A DNA stretch of 64,000 bases from Inquilinus limosus (GCF_002195995.1 NZ_NHON01000021.1:13109-77108), one strand, 5' to 3'; positions 16,641-25,610 are shown, counted from the first letter of the stretch. The notes: generated by a model not told the origin, from the letters alone. Numbers and translations are program-made.

Positions 16641-18325
16641 CAGTGTTGCGCGGCCTGCACGCGATGGCGGCGGGCCATGATGTCATCGAGGCGGACGGCG
16701 GCGGCGGCGGTCTCTGTTTCGGTCCAGCCGAGGGTGGACGCGACCAGCCCCCCGGCCTCCGCCACCAGGGCCGGCGTGACCCGGCCTTCCATGCCCAGCA
16801 GGGTGCGGCGCAGCAGCAGGTCGCCGATGTCGCGCACCTTTTCGGTCTCGATCAGCCATTGCAGCTCGCGCCGCGAATAGTCGGGGGCGGCGGCGACCGG
16901 CGAATCCGGCCCCTGGCCCAGGAAGCGGGCGACGGCGACGGCGCGGCTGCCGTAGCGCTCGCTCAACGCCCGGAAGCGCGCCAGCGGCAGGCCCGTGGCG
17001 GCGGCCTGGTCCCGCTGCCAGCGCGACCGGGCCTCGGCGTCGCGCGGAAAGCCGCGGCCGCCGCCGATCGCCAAATCGTGGGTGCCGACCCGGCGCGGCC
17101 GGCCGAGCTCGGCCAGGGCCAGGTCGGCGACCTCCTCGCCGAAGGCGCGGAAGGTGGTCCATTTGCCGCCGATCAGGGTCAGCACGGCGAAGGGCAGCGC
17201 GCCCGCCGCCTCGACCTCGACGGCATGGTCGCGGCTGATCCGCCCGGTGGCCTCGTCGTCGCTGACCGGCAGCGGCCGGACGCCGGTGAAGACGTGGACG
17301 ATCTCGTCCTCGCGCACCGCGAGATCCGGGAAGATGCCGCCGAGGGCGGCCAGCATGTAGCGCTTCTCGTCGTCCAGGCAGACCGCGTCGTCGGGGTCGT
17401 CGACCCGGATGTCGGTGGAGCCGACCATGGCGGCGCCGGCATGGTTGAAGGCGATGCAGATGCGGCCGTCGCCATTCTCGAAATAGATCATCCGGTCGCC
17501 CAGCGCCTCCTGCAGCGCCGGGTTGCGGATCATCAGATGCGATCCCTTGGTGCCCTGGACCCGGCGCCGGTTGCTGGCCGGACCGATGGCACCGCCGACG
17601 ACGTCGACCCAGGCGCCGGTGGCGTTGACCACCACCCGCGGCGCGATCCGCCCGCTGGCGCCGGTGATCCGATCGCGCCAGGCCAAGCCGTCGCCGTCGC
17701 GGCCGGTGATCTCGGTGTAGGAGAAGGCGCGGCCGCCGGTCTCGGCCTCGGTGTCCAGCACCAGCTCGATGCCCAGCCGCTCCGGCTGGGTGACGCGGGC
17801 GTCGTAGTACAGCACGCCGGCCACCGCCCGCCGGGTGATCCCCTTCGCCAGGCGCTGCAGCTTCGCCCGGCCGATGCCGCGGTGGCGCGGCATGGTGCGG
17901 CTGCGCCAGGACAGGAGATCGTAGAGCGCGAGGCCGGTGCGGATCATCAGCCCGGGCCGCGCCTGCGGCCGCTCGGCGATGCCGAGGAAGGCGCCGATCG
18001 TCGCCAGCGTGCCGCGGACCCGCGCCGTCACCGGCACCAGGGTCGGCAGCGGCGAGACGTAATGCGGCGCGTTGCGCAGCAGCCGGTCGCGCTCCTGCAG
18101 CGACTGGCGGACCAGCCGGAACTCGCCGTTCTCGAGATAGCGCAGGCCGCCATGCACCATGCGGGACAGGGCGGCGCTGGCGCCGGAGCAGAAATCATCG
18201 CGCTCGACCAGCACCACGTCGATGCCTTGCAGCGCCAGCTCGCGAAAGGTGCTGATGCCGTTGATGCCGCCGCCGATCACCAGGACCTCGGCCCGCTCGG
18301 GGATGGACGAGCCATTGCCGGTCAT
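16640..18325 (-). CDS. GlpD-like FAD-dependent glycerol-3-phosphate/polyol-phosphate dehydrogenase
   Basis: The 561-residue flavoprotein has the FAD-binding GGGINGIS (18-25), the GlpD signature SRMVHGGLRYLE near 55-66, GTKGSHLMI near 270, GSTDI, and a C-terminal GlpD cap domain. Family members oxidise glycerol-3-phosphate; erythritol-phosphate dehydrogenase EryB is a known specialised relative. I chose the ATG at 18325, with AGGA upstream; a TTG further upstream is a weaker start. It lies between aldolase and reductase genes in a sugar operon rather than with glpF/K, which suggests a dedicated polyol-phosphate role passing electrons to quinone. Confidence 0.85.
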   Translation of the reverse strand: MTGNGSSIPERAEVLVIGGGINGISTFRELALQGIDVVLVERDDFCSGASAALSRMVHGGLRYLENGEFRLVRQSLQERDRLLRNAPHYVSPLPTLVPVTARVRGTLATIGAFLGIAERPQARPGLMIRTGLALYDLLSWRSRTMPRHRGIGRAKLQRLAKGITRRAVAGVLYYDARVTQPERLGIELVLDTEAETGGRAFSYTEITGRDGDGLAWRDRITGASGRIAPRVVVNATGAWVDVVGGAIGPASNRRRVQGTKGSHLMIRNPALQEALGDRMIYFENGDGRICIAFNHAGAAMVGSTDIRVDDPDDAVCLDDEKRYMLAALGGIFPDLAVREDEIVHVFTGVRPLPVSDDEATGRISRDHAVEVEAAGALPFAVLTLIGGKWTTFRAFGEEVADLALAELGRPRRVGTHDLAIGGGRGFPRDAEARSRWQRDQAAATGLPLARFRALSERYGSRAVAVARFLGQGPDSPVAAAPDYSRRELQWLIETEKVRDIGDLLLRRTLLGMEGRVTPALVAEAGGLVASTLGWTETETAAAAVRLDDIMARRHRVQAAQH

Positions 18326-18381
18326 CGTGTCGTGTCCTGCGGGAAGGCGAGCAACGGCATCGGCCGACAATAAAGTGAGTC

Positions 18382-18545
18382 CCCCCTCCCCTCGCGGGAG
18401 GGGGCTAGGGGGAGGGGGTTTTCGACGTCAGAGCCGGCCCGGACTGTCGCAAATCGGCGCCGACGCCGAATCGGGTGCCCTGCCCATTCGCGCGCGGACG
18501 CGCGCAGACCCCTCCCCCTGCCCCCCTCCCGCAAGGGGAGGGGGG
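18382..18545. repeat. Pair of GC hairpins inside the operon
   Basis: CCCCCTCCC (18382-18390) pairs with GGGAGGGGG (18396-18404). A second hairpin, CCCCCTCCC with GGGAGGGGG around a GCAAG-type loop, lies at about 18522-18545. The second is nearly identical over more than 30 bases to 47308-47345. The interval 18326-18593 between the reductase stop and the GlpD-like start contains no gene. The hairpins could attenuate the distal part of the operon, or the distal genes could have their own promoter. Confidence 0.6.
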
Positions 18546-18593
18546 ACTTAGAAGGGGCGATATGTGAGTCGGACGACATTCCCGAACCCAGAC

Positions 18594-19580
18594 CTACGCC
18601 GCCGCCGCGACCGGGCCGAGATGGGCGGCGATGGCGCGGTCGATCGCCGCCAGCTCGTCCGCCGCCAGCCGCAGTTCGCCCGCCCGCGCATTCGCCCGGG
18701 CCTGGTCGGCGTTGCGGGCGCCGCAGAGCGCGAAGGTGATGCCGGGCTGCGCCAGGGTCCAGGCGATCACCACATCGGCGACCTCCACCCCATGGTCGCG
18801 GGCGATGCCGCCGAGATCGGCGGCGAAGGCGGCCACCAGCCGCCGGTTCTCGACCGAGAAGCGCGGATTGGTGCGGCGCAGGTCGTCACCATCGAAGCTC
18901 CGCTCCGGCCCGATCCGGCCGGTCAGGAGGCCCAGCGCCAGGCTGGAATAGCTGATCACGGCGATGCCGGCGTCGCGGCAGGGCGGGATCAGCGTCTGCT
19001 CCAGCCCGCGGTCGAGCATGTTGTAGGCCTCCTGCACGCAATCGACCGGGCCGGCGGCGCGGTAGGCGGCGAGATCCTCGACGCTGGCGTTGCTGATGCC
19101 GATCGCGCGCGCCTTGCCCTCGGCCTTCAGCGCCAGCAGCGCCTCCATGGTCTCGGCGATCGGGGTGGTCGGGTCCTGCCAATGGGTGATCAGCACGTCG
19201 ACATGGTCGGTGCGCAGGCGGCGCAGGCTGGCCTCCAGCTCCGCCCGCACCGACTCCGCGCCGAGATAGCGGTGGATGGTCTTGTCATCCTGGCCGACGA
19301 AGGGCCGGCCCTTGTCGGTGTCCCAGACCAGGCCGCATTTGGTCACCAGCACCACCTCGTCGCGCCGGCCCTCGATCGCCCGGCCGACCAGCTGCTCGGC
19401 CCGGCCGAGGCCATAGGCCGGGGCGGTGTCGACCAGGGTGACGCCGGCGTCCAGCGCGGCGCGGATCGCCGCCACCGAGGCGTCGTCGTCGCCGCCGCCC
19501 CACAGCCAGCCGCCCATGGCCCAGGTGCCGAGCCCCACCGCGCTGGCGGGGATCCCCCCGATCTCACGCTGCATCTGCAT
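18594..19580 (-). CDS. Aldo/keto reductase
   Basis: The 328-residue NADPH-type aldo/keto reductase has GTWAMGG (about 18-24), the catalytic Asp-Tyr pair in VDTAPAYGLGRAEQL (about 52-66), the conserved lysine in VTKCG (about 84), and the His in DVLITHWQD (about 125-133). It starts with ATG at 19580, overlapping the end of the SorC gene by 17 bp; a start two codons later is equally possible. It probably reduces an aldehyde from the aldolase step, or interconverts the sugar and its polyol. A 268-bp gap with hairpins separates it from the GlpD-like gene. Confidence 0.88.
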   Translation of the reverse strand: MQMQREIGGIPASAVGLGTWAMGGWLWGGGDDDASVAAIRAALDAGVTLVDTAPAYGLGRAEQLVGRAIEGRRDEVVLVTKCGLVWDTDKGRPFVGQDDKTIHRYLGAESVRAELEASLRRLRTDHVDVLITHWQDPTTPIAETMEALLALKAEGKARAIGISNASVEDLAAYRAAGPVDCVQEAYNMLDRGLEQTLIPPCRDAGIAVISYSSLALGLLTGRIGPERSFDGDDLRRTNPRFSVENRRLVAAFAADLGGIARDHGVEVADVVIAWTLAQPGITFALCGARNADQARANARAGELRLAADELAAIDRAIAAHLGPVAAAA

Positions 19581-20544
19581 CCTTGCCCTCCAGCCTTTCG
19601 ACGACCCCGCGGGCCGTCCGGTCGTCCGTGATCAGATGGCCCGGCACGCCGCCGCGCAGCACCGCGGCGATGGCCTCGACCTTGCGGGCGCCCGAGGCGA
19701 CCGCGATGCGCCGCGGGATCCCGGCCAGCTCGTCCAGCGTCAGCGCCACCAGCCGGCGGTTCGACGGGTGGTCGCAGGGCCTGCCGCCATGGTCGAGCAG
19801 ATGGGCCAGCAGCTCCGCCTCCGCCCCGACGCGCTCGATGGCGCCGCGGTCGGCGGTGTCGGACAGGGTCAGGTAGGTGGCGTGCTCGTCGCGCACCGAG
19901 CCGATGCCGAACAGGGCGACATCGGCGGCGCGCGCCATGTCGAGCACGCCGCGGATGGTCGACACCGACAGCAGCGCCGCCCGCTCCGCCTCGTTCGCCG
20001 CGAAGATCGGGGCATGCAGCTGGTAGGCCTTGCCGCCCAGCTTCTCCGCCAGGGCGACGGCGACATGGTTGACGTCGGTGCGGAACTTGCCCTGGACCCC
20101 GCCGGTGGCCGGCACCACGCGGACGTCATAGGCCCGCGGCGGGGCCAGCGCCTCGATCATGGCGCAGAGGGCGACGCCGCCGGAGACGGCGATGGTCATG
20201 CCGTCGGCCAGGCCTTCCAGCAGCGTGGTCGCCGCCGCCTCGGCCGCCGCCTTCAGCACGATCGCCGGGTCGGTCGAGACCGCGGGCACCGCTACGGCCG
20301 AGTCCAGGCCGCCGAGGCGCTTCAGCGCCGCCGACAGCCCCTCCTCCGCATCGAAGGGCGAGCGGATGCGGATATCGACCAGCCCGCGCTCATGCCCCTC
20401 GCGGATCATGCGGTTGACGGTGGCGGGGGAGATGCCGATCTCGGCCGCGATCTCGGCCTGGGAGCGGTGCTCCTGGTAGAACATGACGAGGACGCGATGG
20501 ATGTTTCGCAGTCTCTCGGATTCGCTGTAGAGCGGGCGCGGCAT
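19564..20544 (-). CDS. SorC-family sugar-binding transcriptional regulator (EryD/LsrR-like)
   Basis: The 326-residue regulator has an N-terminal helix-turn-helix (about 25-60: QAEIAAEIGISPATVNRMIR) and a C-terminal NagB/DeoR-like sugar-phosphate sensor domain with VVPATGGVQGKF near 145-156. SorC proteins such as EryD and LsrR release DNA when a phosphorylated sugar binds. I chose the ATG at 20544, 5 bp after the permease stop; longer frames run through the permease gene. As a mid-operon gene it probably autoregulates the operon. The palindrome at 24230-24251 upstream of the binding-protein gene is a plausible site. Confidence 0.87.
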   Translation of the reverse strand: MPRPLYSESERLRNIHRVLVMFYQEHRSQAEIAAEIGISPATVNRMIREGHERGLVDIRIRSPFDAEEGLSAALKRLGGLDSAVAVPAVSTDPAIVLKAAAEAAATTLLEGLADGMTIAVSGGVALCAMIEALAPPRAYDVRVVPATGGVQGKFRTDVNHVAVALAEKLGGKAYQLHAPIFAANEAERAALLSVSTIRGVLDMARAADVALFGIGSVRDEHATYLTLSDTADRGAIERVGAEAELLAHLLDHGGRPCDHPSNRRLVALTLDELAGIPRRIAVASGARKVEAIAAVLRGGVPGHLITDDRTARGVVERLEGKDADAA

Positions 20545-20549
20545 CGGTC

Positions 20550-21521
20550 TCAGCCTCGGGCCTTGTGCGTGTTGAGCAGGTGATCGATCGTCACCGCCAC
20601 CAGCAGGATGGCGCCGCGGATGATGTCCTGCCAGTACACCGGCACGTTGAGCAGGATCAGCGACGACGTGACCAGCGACAGCAGGGCCGCCCCCAGCACC
20701 GCGCCGGCGATGGTGCCGGACCCGCCGTTCAGGCTGGCCCCGCCGATCACCGCGGCGGCGATGACGCTGAGCTCCATGCCCACGCCGAATTGCGGGGTGG
20801 CCGCGCCGAACCGGGCCATGTAGATCACGCCCGCGACGCCGGCCAGCGTGCTGCACAAGGTGGCGCAGATGATCTTGGTGCGCTTGGTGTCGATGCCGGA
20901 GAAGCGGGCCGCCTTCTCGTTGCTGCCGGTGTAGTAGACCCGCCGGAACAGCACTGATTTGCGCAGCAGCACGTCGAACACGGCGATCAGCGCCAGGAAG
21001 ATCAGGATCACGAAAGGCAGGCCGCCGAGACTGCCCTGGCCGACGAATTTGAATTCCTTCGGCAGCGAGAACAGCGACTGCGGCGTGCCCTGGGTCAGGA
21101 GCAGGCTGAGGCCGCGGGTGATCACCATGAAGGCCAGCGACACGATGAAGAAGTGCAGCCCGATGCGGGTGACGCACAGCCCCATCAGGAAGCCGATGGC
21201 GCCGCAGCACGCGACCGCGATCAGGCTGGCCGACCAGGGGTCCAACCCGGCCAGGAACAGCGTGCCGCCGATCACCATCGACAGGCAGACCACCGACCCG
21301 ACCGACAGGTCGATGCCGCCGACGATCAGGAGGATGGTCATGCCGATGACCACGATCCCCTCGATCGAGAAGGACAAGAGGATCGCCCGCATGTTGGCGA
21401 GGGTCAGGAAATAGGGCGAGGCGAAGCTCATCGCCACGAACAGCAGGGCGATGATGGCCAGCAGGCCGAATTCGCGGACCCGGACGACGCGCATCATCGG
21501 CGTCACGGCGGCCATGCTCAT
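20550..21521 (-). CDS. Ribose-type ABC transporter permease (RbsC family)
   Basis: The 323-residue membrane protein has about eight to ten hydrophobic segments of the BPD_transp_2 fold. Signatures include GGIDLSVGSV near 67-76 and AAAVIGGASLNGGSGTIAGA (about 230-250, quoted in part). It forms the channel of a CUT2 importer with the ATPase encoded just upstream; its ATG overlaps that gene's stop by ATGA. CUT2 systems take up pentoses, polyols and autoinducer-2, which agrees with the enzymes downstream. Confidence 0.92.
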   Translation of the reverse strand: MSMAAVTPMMRVVRVREFGLLAIIALLFVAMSFASPYFLTLANMRAILLSFSIEGIVVIGMTILLIVGGIDLSVGSVVCLSMVIGGTLFLAGLDPWSASLIAVACCGAIGFLMGLCVTRIGLHFFIVSLAFMVITRGLSLLLTQGTPQSLFSLPKEFKFVGQGSLGGLPFVILIFLALIAVFDVLLRKSVLFRRVYYTGSNEKAARFSGIDTKRTKIICATLCSTLAGVAGVIYMARFGAATPQFGVGMELSVIAAAVIGGASLNGGSGTIAGAVLGAALLSLVTSSLILLNVPVYWQDIIRGAILLVAVTIDHLLNTHKARG

Positions 21522-23077
21522 CTGATGTCTCCCATGGCGGCACGGCGCGGCGCGCCCTGCTGGTGGTCCTGGGCCCCGAGGCCCGAGGCGAGGTGCATGA
21601 TCGCCTCCTCGGTCATCTCGCCAGGCCCGAGCTCGCCGGCCAGGCGGCCCTCATGCAGGACCAGGATGCGGTCGCTGATGCCGATCAGCTCCGGCAGCTC
21701 GGACGAGATGGCGACGATGCCGGCGCCCTGGTCGGCGAGCTCGCGCAGGATGGCGTAGATCTGCGCCTTGGCGCCGATGTCGACGCCGCGCGTCGGCTCG
21801 TCGACGAACAGCACGCGGGGGTTGACCGCCAGCAGCCGGGCCAGCGCCACCTTCTGCTGGTTGCCGCCGCTGAGCGTCGCCACCGGCTGCTGGACATTGG
21901 CGCAGCGGATGCCCAGGCGCTGGCGCATATCCTCGGCCAGCGCCGCCTCGCGCCGGCGGCTGACCATGACCCGGCCCGACACCTGCCGCAGGTCGAGCGA
22001 CGAGATGGTCTGGGCGATCGGCAGATCGAGGAAGACGCCGTTGCCCTTGCGGTCCTCGCTGAGATAGGCCAGCCCCTGGCGCACCGCGGCGGGGTAGTCG
22101 TCCGCCGGCACCTCGGCCCCGTCGCACATGACCCGGCCGGACGCGCGCCGGACCAGGCCGCAGATCGCCTGCACCGTCTCGGTGCGGCCGGAGCCGATCA
22201 GCCCGCCGAGGCCGACGATCTCGCCGGGCCGGACCTCGAAGCCGATATCGCGGACGATGCCGCCGTTCGACAGGCCCTCGACCTGCAGCAGCGGGGCCGC
22301 GGCGGCCGGGCCGCGGCGCGGTGGGTACAGGTCCAGGAGCGGCCGGCCGACCATCTTCGCCGCCACCTGCTCCGGCGTCGTCGCCGCGGCCGGCAGCGTC
22401 TCGACATAGGCGCCGTCGCGGAACACGGTGATGCGGTCGGCGATGGCGAAGATCTCCGCCATCCGGTGGCTGATATAGATGATGCCGATGCCGCGCGCCT
22501 GGAGGCCGCGGATGATGGCGAACAGCGCCTCGGCCTCCGCCTCGGTCAGCGCCGCCGTCGGCTCGTCCAGGATCAGCACCCGGCAGTTCAGGGTCAGGGC
22601 CTTGGCGATCTCGACGATCTGCTGGCTGGCGATCGGCAGCTCGCCGGCCCGCACGTCGACCGGCACCGGATGCAGGCTGGCCAGCACCGCCTCGGCCCGG
22701 CGCTTCAGGTCGCGCGTGTCCATCCACAGGCCGCGCCGGAGGCCGCGGCGGCGGTTGGTCTCGGCCATGAAGATGTTCTCGGCCACCGTGGCGTCGGGGC
22801 ACAGCGCGATCTCCTGATGCACCAGCCCGATGCCCAGCGCCTGGGCCGCGGCCGGGCTGGGGATCCGCACCGGCCTGCCGTCCAGGCTGACCGTGCCCCG
22901 GTCCGGCTGGTGCACGCCGCCCAGCACGTTCATCAGCGTCGACTTGCCGGCGCCGTTCTCGCCCATCAGGGCGTGCACCTCGCCGGCCTGCAGCTCGAAC
23001 CGCACGCCGGACAGCGCGCGGACCGGGCCGAAGCTCTTGGCGATGTCATGGACGGTGAGGAGCGGCGGAGCGGTCAC
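21518..23077 (-). CDS. Ribose-type ABC transporter ATP-binding protein (RbsA family)
   Basis: The 519-residue protein has two fused nucleotide-binding domains. The first has Walker A GENGAGKST (about 39-47) and Walker B LILDEPTAAL. The second has the degenerate loop GGLIGSGRTE typical of RbsA, the signature LSGGNQQK, and Walker B LFVDEPTRGVD. The start is GTG at 23077, with GGAAGG upstream. It energises the RbsC-type permease and binding protein of this operon, which is ordered binding protein, ATPase, permease, regulator, enzymes. A 66-bp gap separates it from the binding-protein stop. Confidence 0.93.
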   Translation of the reverse strand: MTAPPLLTVHDIAKSFGPVRALSGVRFELQAGEVHALMGENGAGKSTLMNVLGGVHQPDRGTVSLDGRPVRIPSPAAAQALGIGLVHQEIALCPDATVAENIFMAETNRRRGLRRGLWMDTRDLKRRAEAVLASLHPVPVDVRAGELPIASQQIVEIAKALTLNCRVLILDEPTAALTEAEAEALFAIIRGLQARGIGIIYISHRMAEIFAIADRITVFRDGAYVETLPAAATTPEQVAAKMVGRPLLDLYPPRRGPAAAAPLLQVEGLSNGGIVRDIGFEVRPGEIVGLGGLIGSGRTETVQAICGLVRRASGRVMCDGAEVPADDYPAAVRQGLAYLSEDRKGNGVFLDLPIAQTISSLDLRQVSGRVMVSRRREAALAEDMRQRLGIRCANVQQPVATLSGGNQQKVALARLLAVNPRVLFVDEPTRGVDIGAKAQIYAILRELADQGAGIVAISSELPELIGISDRILVLHEGRLAGELGPGEMTEEAIMHLASGLGAQDHQQGAPRRAAMGDIR

Positions 23078-23143
23078 GTCGACGGCCTTCCTGGGGTCGC
23101 GGAGGCCGGCCGGGACGGTCCCGGCCGGCGGTCGGATCGGCGC

Positions 23144-24181
23144 TTACTCGTCGATGCCCTTGGTGCCGCGGCGCTTCAGGTACTTGTCCCAGTAGAAGTC
23201 GTCGGCATTGGAAGCCGTGACCACGGCATAGCCATTGTCGATGAACGGGATCACCATCGGGTTCTTGCCGGCGCTCTTGGCGTCGTTCATCGGGTCGATC
23301 AGGTCGGGATGGGCGGCCAAGTACAGCGCCATGAAGCCCATATAGCCCTGCATGCCCTGGTTCGGGTTGACCGAGCCGAAGACCTGGCCGGCCTTGATCA
23401 TGTCGAGAATCTTGGCGTTCACGTCGGCGGTCATGACCTTGATCTTGCCGCCGAGCTCGACGCTGGCCTGGGCGGCGCCGAGGGCGGAGTTCGCCTCCGG
23501 CATGAACAGCGCGCCGAGATTGGGGTTGGCCTGGGCCATCGACAGCACGGCCTGGTAGGCCTTGTTCGGGTCCTGGTTCGAGGCGGCGCGGGCGACCAGC
23601 TTCATGTCCGGCCACTTCTCCTCCATCCGCTTGATGAAGGCGGCGACGCGGCGGTCATGGTTGTCCTGGCCGGGATTCTCCAGCACGCCGTATTCGCCCT
23701 TGCCGCCCATCGCCTCGGCCACCGCGTCGGCGGCGCCCCTGCCCTCGAGGTCGTTGTTCGAGGTGATGAAGGCGGTGCGGTTCGAGTTCGGCGAGTCCGC
23801 GGCGAAGGTGACGATCGCGGTGCCCTGCTCGATGGCGCGGTTGATCGGCTCGATGAACGGGTCGGAATTCATCGGATGCACCAGGATGCCCTTGGGCTGG
23901 CGGGCCAGGATCTGGTCGAAGCTGGCGATCTGCTTGGTGACGTCGTAGTCGGGCGTGCCGGTGTAGATGGTCTCGCAGCCCATCTGCTTGCCGGCCTGCT
24001 TGAACATCTCATAGACCGGGAACCAGTACTCGACGCCCGAGACCATCACATTCATGGCGTAGAGCTCGCCCGGGGCGCAGCGGAACGGCTCCGCGGCATT
24101 CGCCGGGGCCACCGCAGCGCCGGACAGGGCCATCGCCAGGGCGGCGCCCGCCAGGAATCGTGCACGAAGTGTCGTCATCAT
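23144..24181 (-). CDS. Ribose-type ABC transporter substrate-binding protein (RbsB family)
   Basis: The 345-residue periplasmic protein has a signal peptide (about 1-29, ending ANA-AE) and a type 1 periplasmic-binding fold. Typical motifs are GILVHPMNSDPFIEPINRA (about 97-115) for the hinge and sugar site, and TADVNAKILDMIKAGQVFGSV-like text, quoted in part, for the lid. It begins with ATG at 24181 (or the next codon), with an excellent GGGGAGG site upstream. It is the promoter-proximal gene, so it should be the most strongly expressed. The sugar or polyol bound is unknown. Confidence 0.92.
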   Translation of the reverse strand: MMTTLRARFLAGAALAMALSGAAVAPANAAEPFRCAPGELYAMNVMVSGVEYWFPVYEMFKQAGKQMGCETIYTGTPDYDVTKQIASFDQILARQPKGILVHPMNSDPFIEPINRAIEQGTAIVTFAADSPNSNRTAFITSNNDLEGRGAADAVAEAMGGKGEYGVLENPGQDNHDRRVAAFIKRMEEKWPDMKLVARAASNQDPNKAYQAVLSMAQANPNLGALFMPEANSALGAAQASVELGGKIKVMTADVNAKILDMIKAGQVFGSVNPNQGMQGYMGFMALYLAAHPDLIDPMNDAKSAGKNPMVIPFIDNGYAVVTASNADDFYWDKYLKRRGTKGIDE

Positions 24182-24229
24182 TCATCCTCCCCTGATCCCG
24201 GCGGCGGCATCCGCGGCCGGTTGTTGATG

Positions 24230-24251
24230 TATATTTCAATGACTGAAATTT
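24230..24251. promoter_or_regulatory. AT-rich palindromic operator, copy 1
   Basis: ATTTCA and TGAAAT flank the five bases ATGAC, inside an AT-rich 22-base block. The block lies about 50-70 bp upstream of the binding-protein ATG. A second block, matching at 20 of 22 positions, lies on the opposite strand at 32765-32786 (loop ATGAT). The flanking TTGTT-ATG bases are shared too. This is a likely site for the operon's SorC regulator. Confidence 0.55.
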
Positions 24252-24425
24252 CTTCCGTTCAATGAAGCGGGGTTCGCGGACGGCGTCAAGCGGTTTGTCG
24301 GCGGACAACGAAAAAGGGGCGCGCCGGATGGCCCGCCCCTGGTCGGTGGTCCATGACAGACCGTCATCGCGGGCACCGCTGCCTCTCCCGCGAGGGGACC
24401 TTTTCAGAACATCCCATCCCTCGCC

Positions 24426-24509
24426 GTCATTGCGAGGAGGCGAAGCCGACGAAGCAATCCAGGGGCCGGTGCGAGTGGCCCTGGATTGCTTCGCTGCGCT
24501 CGCAATGAC
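24426..24509. repeat. Heterotypic inverted repeat (A/B type), copy 3, reversed
   Basis: The B arm comes first here (GTCATTGCGAGGAGGCG...) and the A arm second (...GCTGCGCTCGCAATGAC), so the element is in the opposite orientation to the other three. It sits between divergent genes. Confidence 0.85.
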
Positions 24510-24577
24510 GGTGCTGGGAATTCTGAAAAAAGTCCCGCAGTCGGGAGAGGCAAATGGGATGGCGCGCGGCCCGTTAA

Positions 24578-24593
24578 CGCAATGTTCATTGCG
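24578..24593 (+). promoter_or_regulatory. Short palindrome before the uncharacterised gene
   Basis: CGCAATG (24578-24584) and CATTGCG (24587-24593) form a perfect 7-base inverted repeat around TT, 21 bp upstream of the ATG at 24614. It may be an operator or a 5' leader hairpin. Confidence 0.4.
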
Positions 24594-24613
24594 CAAGCGG
24601 TCCGTTCTCGTTC

Positions 24614-25492
24614 ATGATACGTTCCATGAAGGAGATCCCTGCCGATTTCGACCCTCAGGCCTATGGCCGCGGCTGCGCGCTGCAGCAATGCGAGATGCTG
24701 ACGCGCCTGGCCGAGATCGGCATGCAGCTGGCCGAGACGGCCGGCGCCCGCGCCCTCGCTGCCCAGGACCCGGCGGCTCAGGCTTCGATGCCGGCCGAGG
24801 CCGCGGAGGCTCAGCCCCCGGCTGTGGCCGGGGACCCCGGTCTCGCCTTCGCCCGCTACGCCCATCTGGTGCGCCAGACCCTGGCCCAGCGCGCCCGCGC
24901 CGTGCAGGACCTGTGCGCCCGCGACGGCGGCCGTGACGACCGCCGCGCCCGCCACCGCGAACAGGTCGAGACCCAGATCGACAGGCTGGTCTGGGGCGAT
25001 GTCGAGAACCGCGGCCGCGCCGCCGCCCTCGACCTGCAGGTCGCCCAGGCCTTCGCCGGCCTCTATCGCGACCAGGAGGATCCGGTCGAGGACCGCCCGG
25101 TCGGCTCGGTCGTGGCCGGGCTGGTCTGCGGCCTCGGGCTGGCCGGGAAATGGAACCGCCTGGCGCCGCACCGCGTCAGCCGGCCGCGTCCGGGCCGGCC
25201 GGACGGCAGCCCGGAGGAGATCCGGGCCGAGCGCGCCCGCCGCCGCGCCGCGGTCGCCGCCTGGATCGAACAGGCCGTCGACGACCTCGCCGAACCTGCC
25301 GTGGCCGCCGACATCCGGGCCGGCCTGGCGGTCCGGATGCGGGAGCCCGATGTCGAAACGCTGCTCGACACCGAAAGCTTCGGCACCGCCGTGGTCCGCC
25401 TCTGCCGCTCCCTCGGCTTCGACATCGAGAACGACCTCGACATTCCGCTCGAGAATGATGATGGTGCCGAGGCCCCGCCCGACAGCAGCTGA
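24614..25492 (+). CDS. Uncharacterised protein, paralogue of the 46595-47233 product
   Basis: I do not recognise a named domain in this 292-residue, Ala/Arg-rich, mostly helical and probably cytosolic protein. The first third (ALQQCEMLTRLAEIGMQL) is helical and is followed by an Ala/Pro linker (about 48-72). A second helical block (about 76-130) ends in HREQVETQIDRLVWG. The C-terminal block contains VETLLDTESFGTAVVRLC, and the tail is acidic and ends PPDSS. The product of 46595-47233 shows the same order of blocks (KREQVTDTVTKAL, DTLSSEEFLQAVCRKLG) and ends KPDSS, so the two look like distant paralogues. No signal peptide or membrane segment is visible. Starts at 24614 or 24626 are both possible. 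Confidence 0.65.
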   Translation: MIRSMKEIPADFDPQAYGRGCALQQCEMLTRLAEIGMQLAETAGARALAAQDPAAQASMPAEAAEAQPPAVAGDPGLAFARYAHLVRQTLAQRARAVQDLCARDGGRDDRRARHREQVETQIDRLVWGDVENRGRAAALDLQVAQAFAGLYRDQEDPVEDRPVGSVVAGLVCGLGLAGKWNRLAPHRVSRPRPGRPDGSPEEIRAERARRRAAVAAWIEQAVDDLAEPAVAADIRAGLAVRMREPDVETLLDTESFGTAVVRLCRSLGFDIENDLDIPLENDDGAEAPPDSS

Positions 25493-25565
25493 ACGCCGGC
25501 GCCGGCGCCGGGCGACACGCCCCTCTTCGGCAGCCCAAGAACGGATCGCCGTCGCGAGCGCGTTA

Positions 25566-25587
25566 CCTCTCCCGCCAGCGGGAGAGG
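25566..25587. terminator. Palindrome between convergent genes
   Basis: Perfect 10-base arms CCTCTCCCGC (25566-25575) and GCGGGAGAGG (25578-25587) lie around CA, between the plus-strand gene ending at 25492 and the minus-strand mmsA ending at 25611. It could end both transcripts. GGCAAAATA follows on the plus strand, with no strong T-run. Confidence 0.5.
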
Positions 25588-25610
25588 CAAAATACGGCGT
25601 CCACCCCCCC

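Larger units (their letters stand above)
24182..24613. other. Long divergent intergenic region
   Basis: This 432-bp region lies between the binding-protein gene (minus) and the uncharacterised gene at 24614 (plus). It holds an AT-rich palindrome (24230-24251), a partial CTCTCCCG palindrome near 24381, the inverted repeat copy 3 (24426-24509), and a short hairpin next to the plus-strand gene (24578-24593). I see no gene in it. Confidence 0.7.

Noticed and set aside
14278-18325. A classical glycerol (glp) or erythritol (ery) operon
   Set aside because: The kinase is not GlpK-like or clearly EryA-like, no glpF or ery dehydrogenase set is present, and an LsrF-type aldolase is included, so the named pathways do not fit.
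21563-24265. Long plus-strand frame opposite the RbsA and RbsB-type genes
   Set aside because: Antisense to canonical Walker and binding-protein motifs; a GC-skew shadow.
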